Below are positions 24,475-33,600 of a DNA stretch of 64,000 nt, in pieces. Made by a program: the position numbers and the translations under genes. The notes beneath the pieces are model-generated. The model saw nothing but the letters and a program-made list of their open reading frames with translations. It searched no databases and was not told where the DNA came from. Numbering within the stretch: position 1 is the stretch's first letter; each line of letters begins with the position of its first letter. The stretch is from Burkholderia sp. MS389 (GTDB taxonomy: Bacteria > Pseudomonadota > Gammaproteobacteria > Burkholderiales > Burkholderiaceae). The stretch covers positions 434,001-498,000 of the forward strand of contig NZ_CP045996.1 in NCBI RefSeq assembly GCF_016899425.1, read 5' to 3'.

Positions 24475-27400
24475 TCACCACTGATAACCCGCGCCGATCA
24501 CGGCGCCGTAGTCGTTGCGCGTGTTGGTCGTGATGGCGGCCTTATAGATCCAGTGATTGTTTTCGGAGATCGTCGAGATGCCGATCGCCTGTCCCGACTG
24601 GCTGCGATAGACGCTGCCGGCGATCGCGACCATGCTCTTGCCGGGCCCGGACGGTTGCGGCAGGCCCGCGACGGCCATCGCACTCGCGGTGCCGCCGTCC
24701 GCGTCGCGTCGCAGCGACTGGATCTTCGCGTCGGTGTACGCGTTCGCGTTGCCGACCGCGGCATTCAGTTGCTGGACATTGACGCCATCGGTGGGCGCGG
24801 TGCCGGCCGCGACGTTCGTGAGTTGCCGTGTCGAAGTCGCCGTGCCGATCGATACGACGTTGTTGCGCCCGCCGTCGTCGCTCCCCGAGCCGATGGCCAC
24901 GGAGCCGTTGCCGGACGACGTCGAACCCGCGCCGATCGTCGTCGAGCCGGTGCCCGATGCGGTCGAGCCGTTGCCGACCGCCGTGCTGTTCGAACCGGAC
25001 GCGACCGCGCCGTTGCCGCCTGCCGACGAGTTCGAGCCCGTCGATGCCGGCGGGGTCGACGAACCCGGCGTCGACGGGAAGCCGCCGGTACCGCCGGTAT
25101 TGCTGAGGTTCTGGATCAACGTCGTCAGGTTCTGGTTGACCGCGTCGAGCTGGCTGACGTTGACCGCGTCGGTCCCGGCCGACCCGGCTGCGAGACCGGT
25201 GATCTTGCGGTTGCCGACGTTGATTTCGCCGGCCGACGACTGTGGGCTGCTCAAGCCGTATGCAATGTAGTTGGACTGCGCGCCCACCGTCGTGACGGAG
25301 CCGGCGCCGAGCGCGATGCTGTTCGCGAAGCTCGCGCTGGCGCCCGAGCCCAGAGCGATGGCGTCGGCTGCGCTGCTGTTCGCGCCTGAGCCGATCGCGA
25401 TACCGCCGGACGTGCTGGCAACCGCGTTCGCGCCTTGCGCGATCGATTGCGGCCCGGTCGCGTTCGCGCCGCTGCCCAGCGCGATGGCATCGGCCTGCCC
25501 GGCGTTCGCGGCCTGGCCGATGGCCACGCCGCCGGGCGCCGTTTGCTGGACGATCGCACCGTTGCCGATCCCGACGCCGTTGTCTCCGTTGACGACGGTG
25601 GTCGGCCCCACCGCGATCGACTCGGCGCCTACCGCGAGCGAATCGGCGGCGGTCGAGTTGGCATGGAAGTACATCGTCGGCGTGACGGCGAACGATTGCA
25701 GCGCACCGGTCAACTGCCGGACCGTGACCGCATCGTGCGCGTCGGTCCCGTCGGCGACGTTGATCAGTTGGCGGTACGTGTTGCCCGACGCGCTGCCGAA
25801 CGACACGGCGCCCAGCAGCGTCGCGTCGGACGTGTTGAATGGGACGGTGTGGCTGCCGGCCGGAATCGTGCCGCTGCCGGCCGCGATGGCGCGATCCGAT
25901 ACGGCGCCCGAGCCGATCGCGACGCCGCCGGCTATCGAAACGGCCGTCTGCGCGCCGAGCGCCACGCCGTTCGCCGCGCTCGACTGCGCGCCGGTGCCGG
26001 CTGCCAGGCTGCTGGCTGCGCTCGCGACTGCCTGAGGGCCGACGGCGATGCTGTCCGTCCCGGTCGCCTGACTGTCGGCCAGCGTCGAGTTCGCGTGGAA
26101 GTACTTGATGCCTGCGCCATTGTTGATGTTCGATATCGCGGTCGTGTTCGCCGTTACTTGCTGGTTGGTCGCGAACAACTGCGAACCGTTGACCGCGTCG
26201 GTGCTGGCGCCGCTCAATTGGCCGGCCGCGACGTTCTGGATCTGGCGCTCCGCGCCCGGCGCGCCGACGCTCACGACACCGGCCGGTGCCGCGCCCGCGA
26301 AGTTGTAGGTCACGCCGCCGATGACGGCGCTCGAAGTCGGCGTGGCGGCGACGGTCGACGAATTCGCGCCGAGCGCGACGCTGTTGGCCACGCTCGCGAT
26401 CGCGCCCGTGCCGATCGCGACGCCGCCGGTTGCGGCGGCCTGGACGTTGGCCGAATCGCCGATCGCGATCGCGCCCGCGACATTGGCCTGCGATGCGTTG
26501 CCGAGCGCGACGGAGCCCTGCCCGGTCGCGACGTTCGTATTGCCCAGCGCGATCGCGCCATTGCCGTTCGCGGTGTTGTTGGCGCCTACGGCTACCGCGC
26601 CGTTGCCGGTGGCCGTGTTCGGATCGCCGATCGCCACCGCGCCGTTACCGTTCGCGGTCTGCCCTTCGCCGAGTGCGACCGCACCGGTGCCGCCGGTTAC
26701 CTGCGAGTTGTGACCGCCGGCAATGGAACCCGCGCCTGCGGCCGCGGCCACCGTGCTGGTGTCGCCGAACGCGACGGTAGAACCGGCCAGCGCTTGCGAG
26801 CCGGTGCCGATCGCGACGCCGCCGTATGCCGATACCCCGGCATTCACGCCAAGGGCCACCGAGTTGTCGCCGCCTGCGGTCGCGCCGGCGCCCAGCGCGA
26901 CGCCGGAAATGCCGGAAGCCGTCGCCAGGTTGCCGAGCGCAATGCCGAACAGGGTGGACGCCGTGGCCGTGTTGCCGATCGCGATCGAACTCGTGCCGCT
27001 CGCCGTCGCCTGGCTGCCGAACGCCTGTGCGTAGGTGTTGCTCGCGAGCGCGTTGTAGCCGATGGATACGGCCTGGGCGCCCGTCGCCTGCGTGCCGGAA
27101 CCGGGCACGCCCGCTGTGCCGCCCGGGCCGAGCGCGACCGCGTTGACGCCCGACGCGCCGCTGTTGACGCCGATCGCGACGCCGGACGCGCCGCTGACCG
27201 ACGCGCCCGAACCCAACGCGATGCCGGCGTCGGCGGTGTTGGTGGTGATCGCATCGAAACCCGCGGCGATCGAATAGGTGCCCGCCGCAGTGGACATCGT
27301 CGCCAACGCGGTCGAATGATCGCCCGATGCCGTACTGCCGGCGCCGAGCGCCGTCGCGGAATTGCTGGAGGCGATCGACGAATTGCCGAGGGAAATCGAA

Positions 27401-28347
27401 GACGTGCCGGACGCGACTGCATTCAATCCGCCGGACAGCGCGTTGTCGGCGCTCGCGCGGGCGCCCGCACCCAATGCCGTGCTGCCGATTCCGGATGCCG
27501 TCGAGAAATCGCCGAGCGCACTGGCGTTCTCGGCGGTCGCGGCGGCGGAGGCACCGAGCGACGAAGCGTTGGTGCCGGTCGCCAGTGCCTGATGCCCGAT
27601 CGCGCTCGCACCAATTCCGCTGGCCGTGGTGTTGCCGCCGATGGCCGTCGAGCTGCTGTTGGATGCCGTGGCCGCTTGCCCGAAAGCGCTGGCTCCGGAG
27701 CTGCCTGCGACTGCGCTGTTTCCGATCGCTGTCGTGGCGGTATCGGTAGCGGCGGCCAAATGACCCAGGGCAACCGAGTTTGCTCCGGTCGCATTTGCGT
27801 TGGGGCCGATTGCTGTCGACATGATGGCCGACGCAACGGAAGCGGGACCGATCGCGGTGCTCGTCTGCCCGGACGCCGTGGTGTTCACGCCGATCGCCAA
27901 TGCATTCCCGCCGTTTGCGACCGTGTTTGCGCCCATCGAGATTGCGCCCGCTGCGGACGAATGGGCGTTCGTGCCAAGCGCGATTGCATTCAGTCCAGCC
28001 GTCGACGCTCCACCACCGATGGCGACACCCAGGCCGCCGCTGGCGGATGCGGCAGCGCCGCCGGCACCGGAGATCGCAACATCGCCGGTGCCCGTGGCGC
28101 TGCCGTTACCGGCGGAATACTGTGCGTGTGCGATCTGGTAAGACGCACCGAGGCAAACCGGGATCGCAAAGCCGAGAAGGATTCGAATGGTCCGTTGCTG
28201 TCCGATCGCCGAGTGTGATCCGGCCAGCCGGTCGTCACACAAGGCGTCCGGGCCGGAGTCGCCCTTGCCGCGCGCCTTGCCGAGCTCCGATGCTGCGACG
28301 AACGTGCCGCGCGCCTTGCTCCATATGACCTTGTACACTCTATTCAT
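24475..28347 (-). CDS. Trimeric autotransporter adhesin (YadA/Hia family)
   Basis: 1290 aa. The N-terminus is an extended signal peptide region (ESPR, MNRVYKVIWSKARGTFVAASE) followed by a hydrophobic export signal ending in AHA at about residue 75. Most of the protein (about 80-1100) is repeated YadA-like head units of 14 residues around the pattern xAxAxGxxAxASG. These are interrupted by neck/stalk modules with DAVNGSQL or DAVTVRQL. The C-terminal 70 residues are the YadA membrane anchor ending in YGAVIGAGYQW. The ATG has an AGGGG element; an upstream GTG was rejected. The trimer would be displayed at the cell surface for adhesion. Repeats make length variation between strains likely. Confidence 0.95.
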   Translation of the reverse strand: MNRVYKVIWSKARGTFVAASELGKARGKGDSGPDALCDDRLAGSHSAIGQQRTIRILLGFAIPVCLGASYQIAHAQYSAGNGSATGTGDVAISGAGGAAASASGGLGVAIGGGASTAGLNAIALGTNAHSSAAGAISMGANTVANGGNALAIGVNTTASGQTSTAIGPASVASAIMSTAIGPNANATGANSVALGHLAAATDTATTAIGNSAVAGSSGASAFGQAATASNSSSTAIGGNTTASGIGASAIGHQALATGTNASSLGASAAATAENASALGDFSTASGIGSTALGAGARASADNALSGGLNAVASGTSSISLGNSSIASSNSATALGAGSTASGDHSTALATMSTAAGTYSIAAGFDAITTNTADAGIALGSGASVSGASGVAIGVNSGASGVNAVALGPGGTAGVPGSGTQATGAQAVSIGYNALASNTYAQAFGSQATASGTSSIAIGNTATASTLFGIALGNLATASGISGVALGAGATAGGDNSVALGVNAGVSAYGGVAIGTGSQALAGSTVAFGDTSTVAAAAGAGSIAGGHNSQVTGGTGAVALGEGQTANGNGAVAIGDPNTATGNGAVAVGANNTANGNGAIALGNTNVATGQGSVALGNASQANVAGAIAIGDSANVQAAATGGVAIGTGAIASVANSVALGANSSTVAATPTSSAVIGGVTYNFAGAAPAGVVSVGAPGAERQIQNVAAGQLSGASTDAVNGSQLFATNQQVTANTTAISNINNGAGIKYFHANSTLADSQATGTDSIAVGPQAVASAASSLAAGTGAQSSAANGVALGAQTAVSIAGGVAIGSGAVSDRAIAAGSGTIPAGSHTVPFNTSDATLLGAVSFGSASGNTYRQLINVADGTDAHDAVTVRQLTGALQSFAVTPTMYFHANSTAADSLAVGAESIAVGPTTVVNGDNGVGIGNGAIVQQTAPGGVAIGQAANAGQADAIALGSGANATGPQSIAQGANAVASTSGGIAIGSGANSSAADAIALGSGASASFANSIALGAGSVTTVGAQSNYIAYGLSSPQSSAGEINVGNRKITGLAAGSAGTDAVNVSQLDAVNQNLTTLIQNLSNTGGTGGFPSTPGSSTPPASTGSNSSAGGNGAVASGSNSTAVGNGSTASGTGSTTIGAGSTSSGNGSVAIGSGSDDGGRNNVVSIGTATSTRQLTNVAAGTAPTDGVNVQQLNAAVGNANAYTDAKIQSLRRDADGGTASAMAVAGLPQPSGPGKSMVAIAGSVYRSQSGQAIGISTISENNHWIYKAAITTNTRNDYGAVIGAGYQW

Positions 28348-29421
28348 CTTGATCACCCCTATGAAGGAATAAATCTTTATCAGATTCGATTGGGTAGTCG
28401 TGCTAAATGTCTTGTGACAATAAAATTTGCGTCATGGGCGGTTGATCGAGATCTTGCGCTGTCCATGGCCGACGATGCGAGGTGTCGTCCATGGCGCTGC
28501 AAGCGGGTCTTGAGCGGGAACGCCGCTCGGCGACTTCGACGGCGCATGGCCGTCGAAATATCGGAATGGAATGATCGGATGCGACCACGACAGTGTGTCG
28601 GGCCTCGAATGGGATTGGGGCGGGCCGGGTAAGTCGATCGCGTGACAACGCCACGCGTTCGCGGCGATCACCGACCGCTTCATGAGGTTTTCCATTTCTG
28701 TATCTCGGCATGAAAAAATCTTGCTCGGCGGCAGGCCGCCGTTACTGTAACTGGGGCAGTCGGAACACTTGCCAATTCAATATGCGATCTTGATTATTGG
28801 ATGAATAAATTCGTCTATGCGAATAGTTCTGGCCGGGTATTTGCGGTGATTTTTATGGATTGGTGAATGCCGATTTCCGCGTGGAGAATCGATCATTTGC
28901 CAACTGATATAAAAGTCTTTAATTGCATGATCCTTGTGATGCTAGATATTAGGAGAGGACCTTCGAATCAAAAAGCAAACATTTGTCACGCATTGAATGA
29001 TTGTTAACGTGTGACGACGCTGCCATCATCGCGATGGATTGGATGGGGTCGTACGTAGACGGTTCAAGCTGTCTTGCAGCAGCAGACACGCGTCGGTGTC
29101 AAACGCCGGGAGGCATCGGAGGTTCGCTGGTCAGGCGACGTTCTGAAATGAATGGGAATTCAAATCGAACGCGGGGCGGTGCTTACGTCGGCGTGCGGCG
29201 CAAGGGAATTCGGCGCGTCAGCCGGCGTATATCAGGCGCCGTGCGGATGCGGTTCGTCGTGGTGCGGAATGCGACGATCGGCATCGGCAATGCCGTTGCG
29301 GCGCCCGCGCGAGATTCGAGATTGCGATTGCCGCGGAAGCCCGCCTCGTTGCGTGACGAAGCGCCGGCGCATGCCGGGAGCCGCGCCTCCTGCCGGAGGC
29401 GCCACCCACCTGCAACGAAAC
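28348..29421. other. Long non-coding stretch upstream of the adhesin gene
   Basis: About 1.07 kb separates the response regulator from the adhesin gene on the same strand. The part nearest 28,700-29,010 is distinctly AT-rich, as expected of a regulated promoter or H-NS-type silencing target. The rest is G+C-rich. A frame of 87 codons (28432-28695, minus strand) begins MENLMKRSV but has only a weak ribosome binding site and no recognised domain, so it is not called. The long 5' region suggests elaborate control of adhesin expression. Confidence 0.45.
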
Positions 29422-30171
29422 TCACGCGCGGCTTTCCATCAGCATGCCTACGTCGCGACGAACGTCGGTGGAAGCTTCGGCGGCAGGCTTGATCTGATCC
29501 AGTCGATAACCGAGCGTATAGATGGCGGAAAGGCGCAAGCCGTTCTCGATCCCGAGTTTCAGTTTCTGCCGAATCCGGTAGATATGCGTATCAAGCGAAC
29601 GCGACTCCGTTCCCAGTTCCCGCCCCCACGCCGTGGTCGCCAGCAACTCGCGCGACATGATCTTGCCGAGATTGTGAAACAGGCACGCGACGAGTTGAAA
29701 TTCCTTCGTCGTCAATTCGATCTTGGCATCGCGAAGCCGGACCGCGCGCTCCACCGGGTCCAGCACGTACGCGCCCGCCCGGATCGGCTCGTCGCGCCTC
29801 ACGTTGCGCGCGACGCGGCGCAACAGCGCATTGACCCGCGCGGCGAGCTCTTCGGCGCGGAATGGTTTGCTCAGATAGTCGTCGGCGCCGGCCTCCAGCG
29901 CCCTGACGACATCGAGTTCCTCGACGCGGCTGGTGAGGAACAGCACGCCGTATTCGACATCCGCACGCGTACGGATCCAGTTCAGGACTTCGATGCCGGT
30001 CAGGCTGGGCAAGTGCCAATCGAGCACGACGGCGTCGACGGATTCGGATCGCAGGTAGCGCAGCGCCTGCTCTCCATCGACGACGACCTTGATCGTGTGG
30101 CAATAAGGGGAAAGTGCGCTTTGCACTTCCTCCGCCTGAACGGGATCGTCCTCCACAACCAATATGCGCAT
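29422..30171 (-). CDS. OmpR-family response regulator
   Basis: 249 aa. The receiver domain (about 1-115) has the acidic pair in VVEDD, the phosphorylatable Asp in AVVLDWHLP, Thr/Ser in LFLTSR and Lys in LSKPF. The C-terminal winged helix (about 130-230) has the OmpR-type SRSLDTHIYRIRQKL recognition region. Upstream frames were rejected because MRILVVEDD is the usual N-terminus. It has no adjacent kinase. Given the shared locus it may pair with the CHASE2-like kinase at 20.3 kb and regulate the adhesin downstream; this is inference. Confidence 0.9.
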   Translation of the reverse strand: MRILVVEDDPVQAEEVQSALSPYCHTIKVVVDGEQALRYLRSESVDAVVLDWHLPSLTGIEVLNWIRTRADVEYGVLFLTSRVEELDVVRALEAGADDYLSKPFRAEELAARVNALLRRVARNVRRDEPIRAGAYVLDPVERAVRLRDAKIELTTKEFQLVACLFHNLGKIMSRELLATTAWGRELGTESRSLDTHIYRIRQKLKLGIENGLRLSAIYTLGYRLDQIKPAAEASTDVRRDVGMLMESRA

Positions 30172-30497
30172 GCGTGCCCCCGGGTATCGTGATCGGCCTG
30201 CCCGACTGAAACGACAAACATGGCTGTGCGAGCAGGCAAACGTTTGCTTTTTGATGCGATTGAAACAAACGGTTAAGGAATATAAGTCATCGGTAATGAA
30301 CAAGATTGTGACATTTTGTGAATTCATCGTATGAATTGCGCGCCCGGTAAAAAGAGACGGACCCATCTTTTTTGAAGGAATTTTTTACTTGCCCATGCAA
30401 CGGGCCGATAGATCGAATCGCGATTTCGGGCCACCGGTACGCAACATGTCGGGGCCAGACGGCCGTCGTGCCGATGGCAGCAGCCGTCAATGGAAAA
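30172..30497. other. Divergent intergenic region
   Basis: It lies between the leftward response regulator and the rightward tandem uvrA. The left half (30,230-30,330) is AT-rich and probably contains the regulator's promoter. No gene is supported; the short frames crossing it have neither ribosome binding sites nor domains. The uvrA control elements lie just to the right. Confidence 0.4.
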
Positions 30498-30519
30498 CTG
30501 TATGAATGTACAGTATAGT
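30498..30519 (+). promoter_or_regulatory. LexA (SOS) box overlapping the uvrA-like promoter
   Basis: CTGTATGAATGTACAG (30498-30513) is a perfect match to the CTGT-N8-ACAG LexA operator form. It lies directly against a -10-like TATAGT (30514-30519) and fills the spacer after a weak -35-like TGGAAA (30491-30496). A bound repressor would block RNA polymerase. The tandem UvrA gene starts about 100 bases downstream, so damage-inducible expression is strongly suggested. Confidence 0.8.
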
Positions 30520-30619
30520 ATTCGTCGAACTCGATCGGCGCGGGCATCACCCGTGCTGCATCCGCCGCGGCGCGGCGGCACAGTGAATTCCGGCTAACTC
30601 ATTCAGACGGGCAGGCAAA

Positions 30620-33600
30620 TTGTCATCCAGCACTCTGATCCGCATTCGCGGAGCACGTCAGCACAACCTCAAGAATCTCGATCTCGACCTGCGCACCGGC
30701 GAAATGACGGTCGTCACCGGCCCGTCCGGCTCCGGCAAGTCGAGTCTCGTGTTCGACACGCTGTACGCGGAAGGCCAGCGGCGCTACGTCGAAACCTTCA
30801 GCGCGTATGCGCGGCAGTTCCTCGACCGGATGGATCGCCCGCAGGTCGAGCGCGTCGACGGCGTGCCGCCCGCGATCGCGATCGACCAGACCAACCCGGT
30901 TCGCAGTTCGCGCTCGACCGTCGGCACGATGACCGAGCTGAACGATCACCTGAAGCTGCTGTACGCGCGCGCGGCCGAGCTGTTCGACCGCAAGACCGCG
31001 CGGCAGGTGCGGCACGACACGCCTGAAACGATCTACGCGGAACTCGTCGCGCGTACGCAGGCGGACGATCCGCGCGTCGTCGTCACGTTCCCGGTCGAAT
31101 TGCCGGAAGCGGTGTCCGACGAGGAAATCGCGCAGTGGCTGTCGGCGAGCGGCTACACGCGCGTGCAGGCGCAGCGCGAAGTCGCGTCGCCCACCGGGCC
31201 GCGCAAGCTGCTCGACGTGGTGGCCGACCGCTTCCGCGTGCAGCAGGCCGACAAGGTGCGCGTGGTCGAGGCGATCGAGGCGTCGCTGAAGCGCGGCGGT
31301 GGCCGCGTGAACGTGTATGTGCTCGCGCCCGAAGCGGAAAACGCAGTGGCGGAGCCGGTGATCTGGCGTTTCTCCACCGGGCTGCACGATCCCGACAGCG
31401 ACTTGCGCTACGCGGAGCCGCAAGCAGCGCTGTTCTCGTTCAACTCCGCATACGGCGCGTGCGAAACGTGCCGCGGCTTCGGCCGCGTGATCGGCGTCGA
31501 TCTCGGCCTCGTGATTCCCGACGCGCGCAAGACGCTGCGCGGCGGCGCAGTCAAGCCGATGCAGACGCCTGCGTGGAAAGAGTGCCAGGACGACCTGATG
31601 CGCTACGCGGCGAAGGCCGGCATCCGGCGCGACGTCGCGTGGTCCGAGCTGACGGACGCCGAGCGCGACTGGGTCGTCAACGGCTCGCCGGACTGGAACG
31701 GCAAGTGGCAGAGCCAGTGGTACGGCGTGAAGCGCTTCTTCGGTTACCTCGAATCGAAAGCGTACAAGATGCACATCCGCGTGCTGCTGTCGAAATACCG
31801 CAGCTACACGCCGTGCGCCGTGTGCGGCGGCGCGCGCCTGAAGACGGAATCGCTGCAATGGCGGCTCGGCTCGAAAGAGAATGCCGACGGCGTGCTCGCG
31901 CCGGCCGATCGCTTCATGCCGCGCGGCGTCGACTGGAGCCGCGCGCAGCTCGAAGCGCTGCCGGGCTTGACCGTGCACGACCTGATGCTGCTGCCGATCG
32001 AGCGCATCCGCCGCTTCTTCGACGATATCGTTCTGCCGAGCGCGCTGCTCGACGATGCGCTGAAGCTGCTGCTCGCCGAAGTGCGCACGCGCCTGAAATA
32101 CCTGTGCGACGTCGGGCTCGGCTACCTGACGCTCGATCGCCAGAGCCGCACGCTGTCGGGCGGCGAGGTGCAGCGGATCAACCTGACGACCGCGCTCGGC
32201 ACGTCGCTCACGAAAACGCTGTTCGTGCTCGACGAGCCGAGCATCGGGCTGCATCCGCGCGATCTCACGCGGATCGTCGAGGCGATGCAGCGGCTGCGCG
32301 ACGCGGGCAATACGCTGGTCGTCGTCGAGCACGATCCGTCGGTGATGCTCGCGGCCGATCGATTGATCGACATGGGGCCCGGCCCGGGCGAGCGCGGTGG
32401 CACGATCGTGTACGACGGCACGCCGGGCGACATTCGTTCCGCGCACACGCTGACGGGCGAGTATCTCGGCGGCCGCAAGCAGGTCGCACATGCGTCGAAC
32501 TGGGCGCGTCGCCCGGTCGACGCGAACACGCCGCGCATCGTGCTCGAAGGCGCGACCGAGCACAACCTGCGCGACGTGACGGTCGAGATTCCGCTGCAGC
32601 GGCTCGTCTGCGTGACGGGCGTGTCCGGCTCCGGCAAATCCACGCTGCTGCAGGACGTGCTGTATCCGGCGATGGCGCGGCACCACGGCAAGGCGACCGA
32701 ATCGCCGGGCGCGTACCGCAGCCTCACGGGCGCCGACCAGGTCGGCGACGTCGTGTTCGTCGACCAGTCGCCGATCGGCAAGACCACGCGCTCGAACCCG
32801 GCGAGCTACGTCGGCGCGTTCGACGAAATCCGCAAGCTGTTTGCGAAGGCGCCGCTCGCGTTGCAACGCGGCTACGGTGCGGGCACGTTCAGCTTCAACT
32901 CGGGCGACGGCCGTTGCCCGACCTGCGGCGGCTCGGGCTTCGAACATATCGAAATGCAGTTCCTGAGCGACGTCTACCTGCGCTGCCCGGATTGCGACGG
33001 CAGCCGCTATCGTGCCGAAATCCTCGAAGTGCGCATCGAGCGCGACAGCCGTGCGCTGAACATCGCCGACGTGCTCGATCTCACCGTCAGCGAAGCGGCC
33101 GCGTTCTTCGCGACCGATGCCGAGGTGCTGCGCGTGTTGCAGCCGATCGTCGACGTCGGCCTCGAATACGTGAAGCTCGGCCAGCCGGTGCCGACGCTGT
33201 CGGGCGGCGAAGCGCAGCGCCTGAAGCTCGCCGGCTTCCTCGCCGAATCGGCGGCGGCGGCCAACGGGCGCCGGGTCGCGACGGAAGAGGCGCGCATCGC
33301 ACGCGCGAAGCTGTTCATGTTCGACGAGCCGACCACCGGCCTGCACTTCGACGACATCGCGAAGCTGATGCAGGCGTTCGGCAAGCTGCTCGCGGCCGGC
33401 CATTCGCTGATCGTGATCGAGCACAACCTCGACGTGATCCGCGCGGCCGACTGGCTGATCGATCTCGGCCCGGAAGGCGGCGACGGCGGCGGCCTCGTGC
33501 TGTGCGCGGGCACGCCCGACGACGTGAAGGCGTGCGCCGAATCGCATACCGGCGTGGCGCTGTTGCAGTACGACCGCGAGATGGATGGCGACGCAGTGCG

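Noticed and set aside
24900..28000. Regularly spaced short repeats that could suggest CRISPR or satellite DNA
   Set aside because: The units are degenerate 14-codon coding repeats of the adhesin head, with no conserved repeat-spacer structure or cas genes.
25435..28218. A 927-codon plus-strand frame over the adhesin gene
   Set aside because: It is antisense to the trimeric autotransporter, and its apparent repeats only reflect the adhesin repeat units.
28432..28695. An 87-codon minus-strand frame upstream of the adhesin gene
   Set aside because: Only a weak ribosome binding site and no protein-like hydrophobic pattern or known domain; more likely part of the adhesin regulatory region.
30172..30619. 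A tRNA or attachment site marking a genomic island near uvrA
   Set aside because: No tRNA cloverleaf, integrase gene or repeated att sequence was found around this region.
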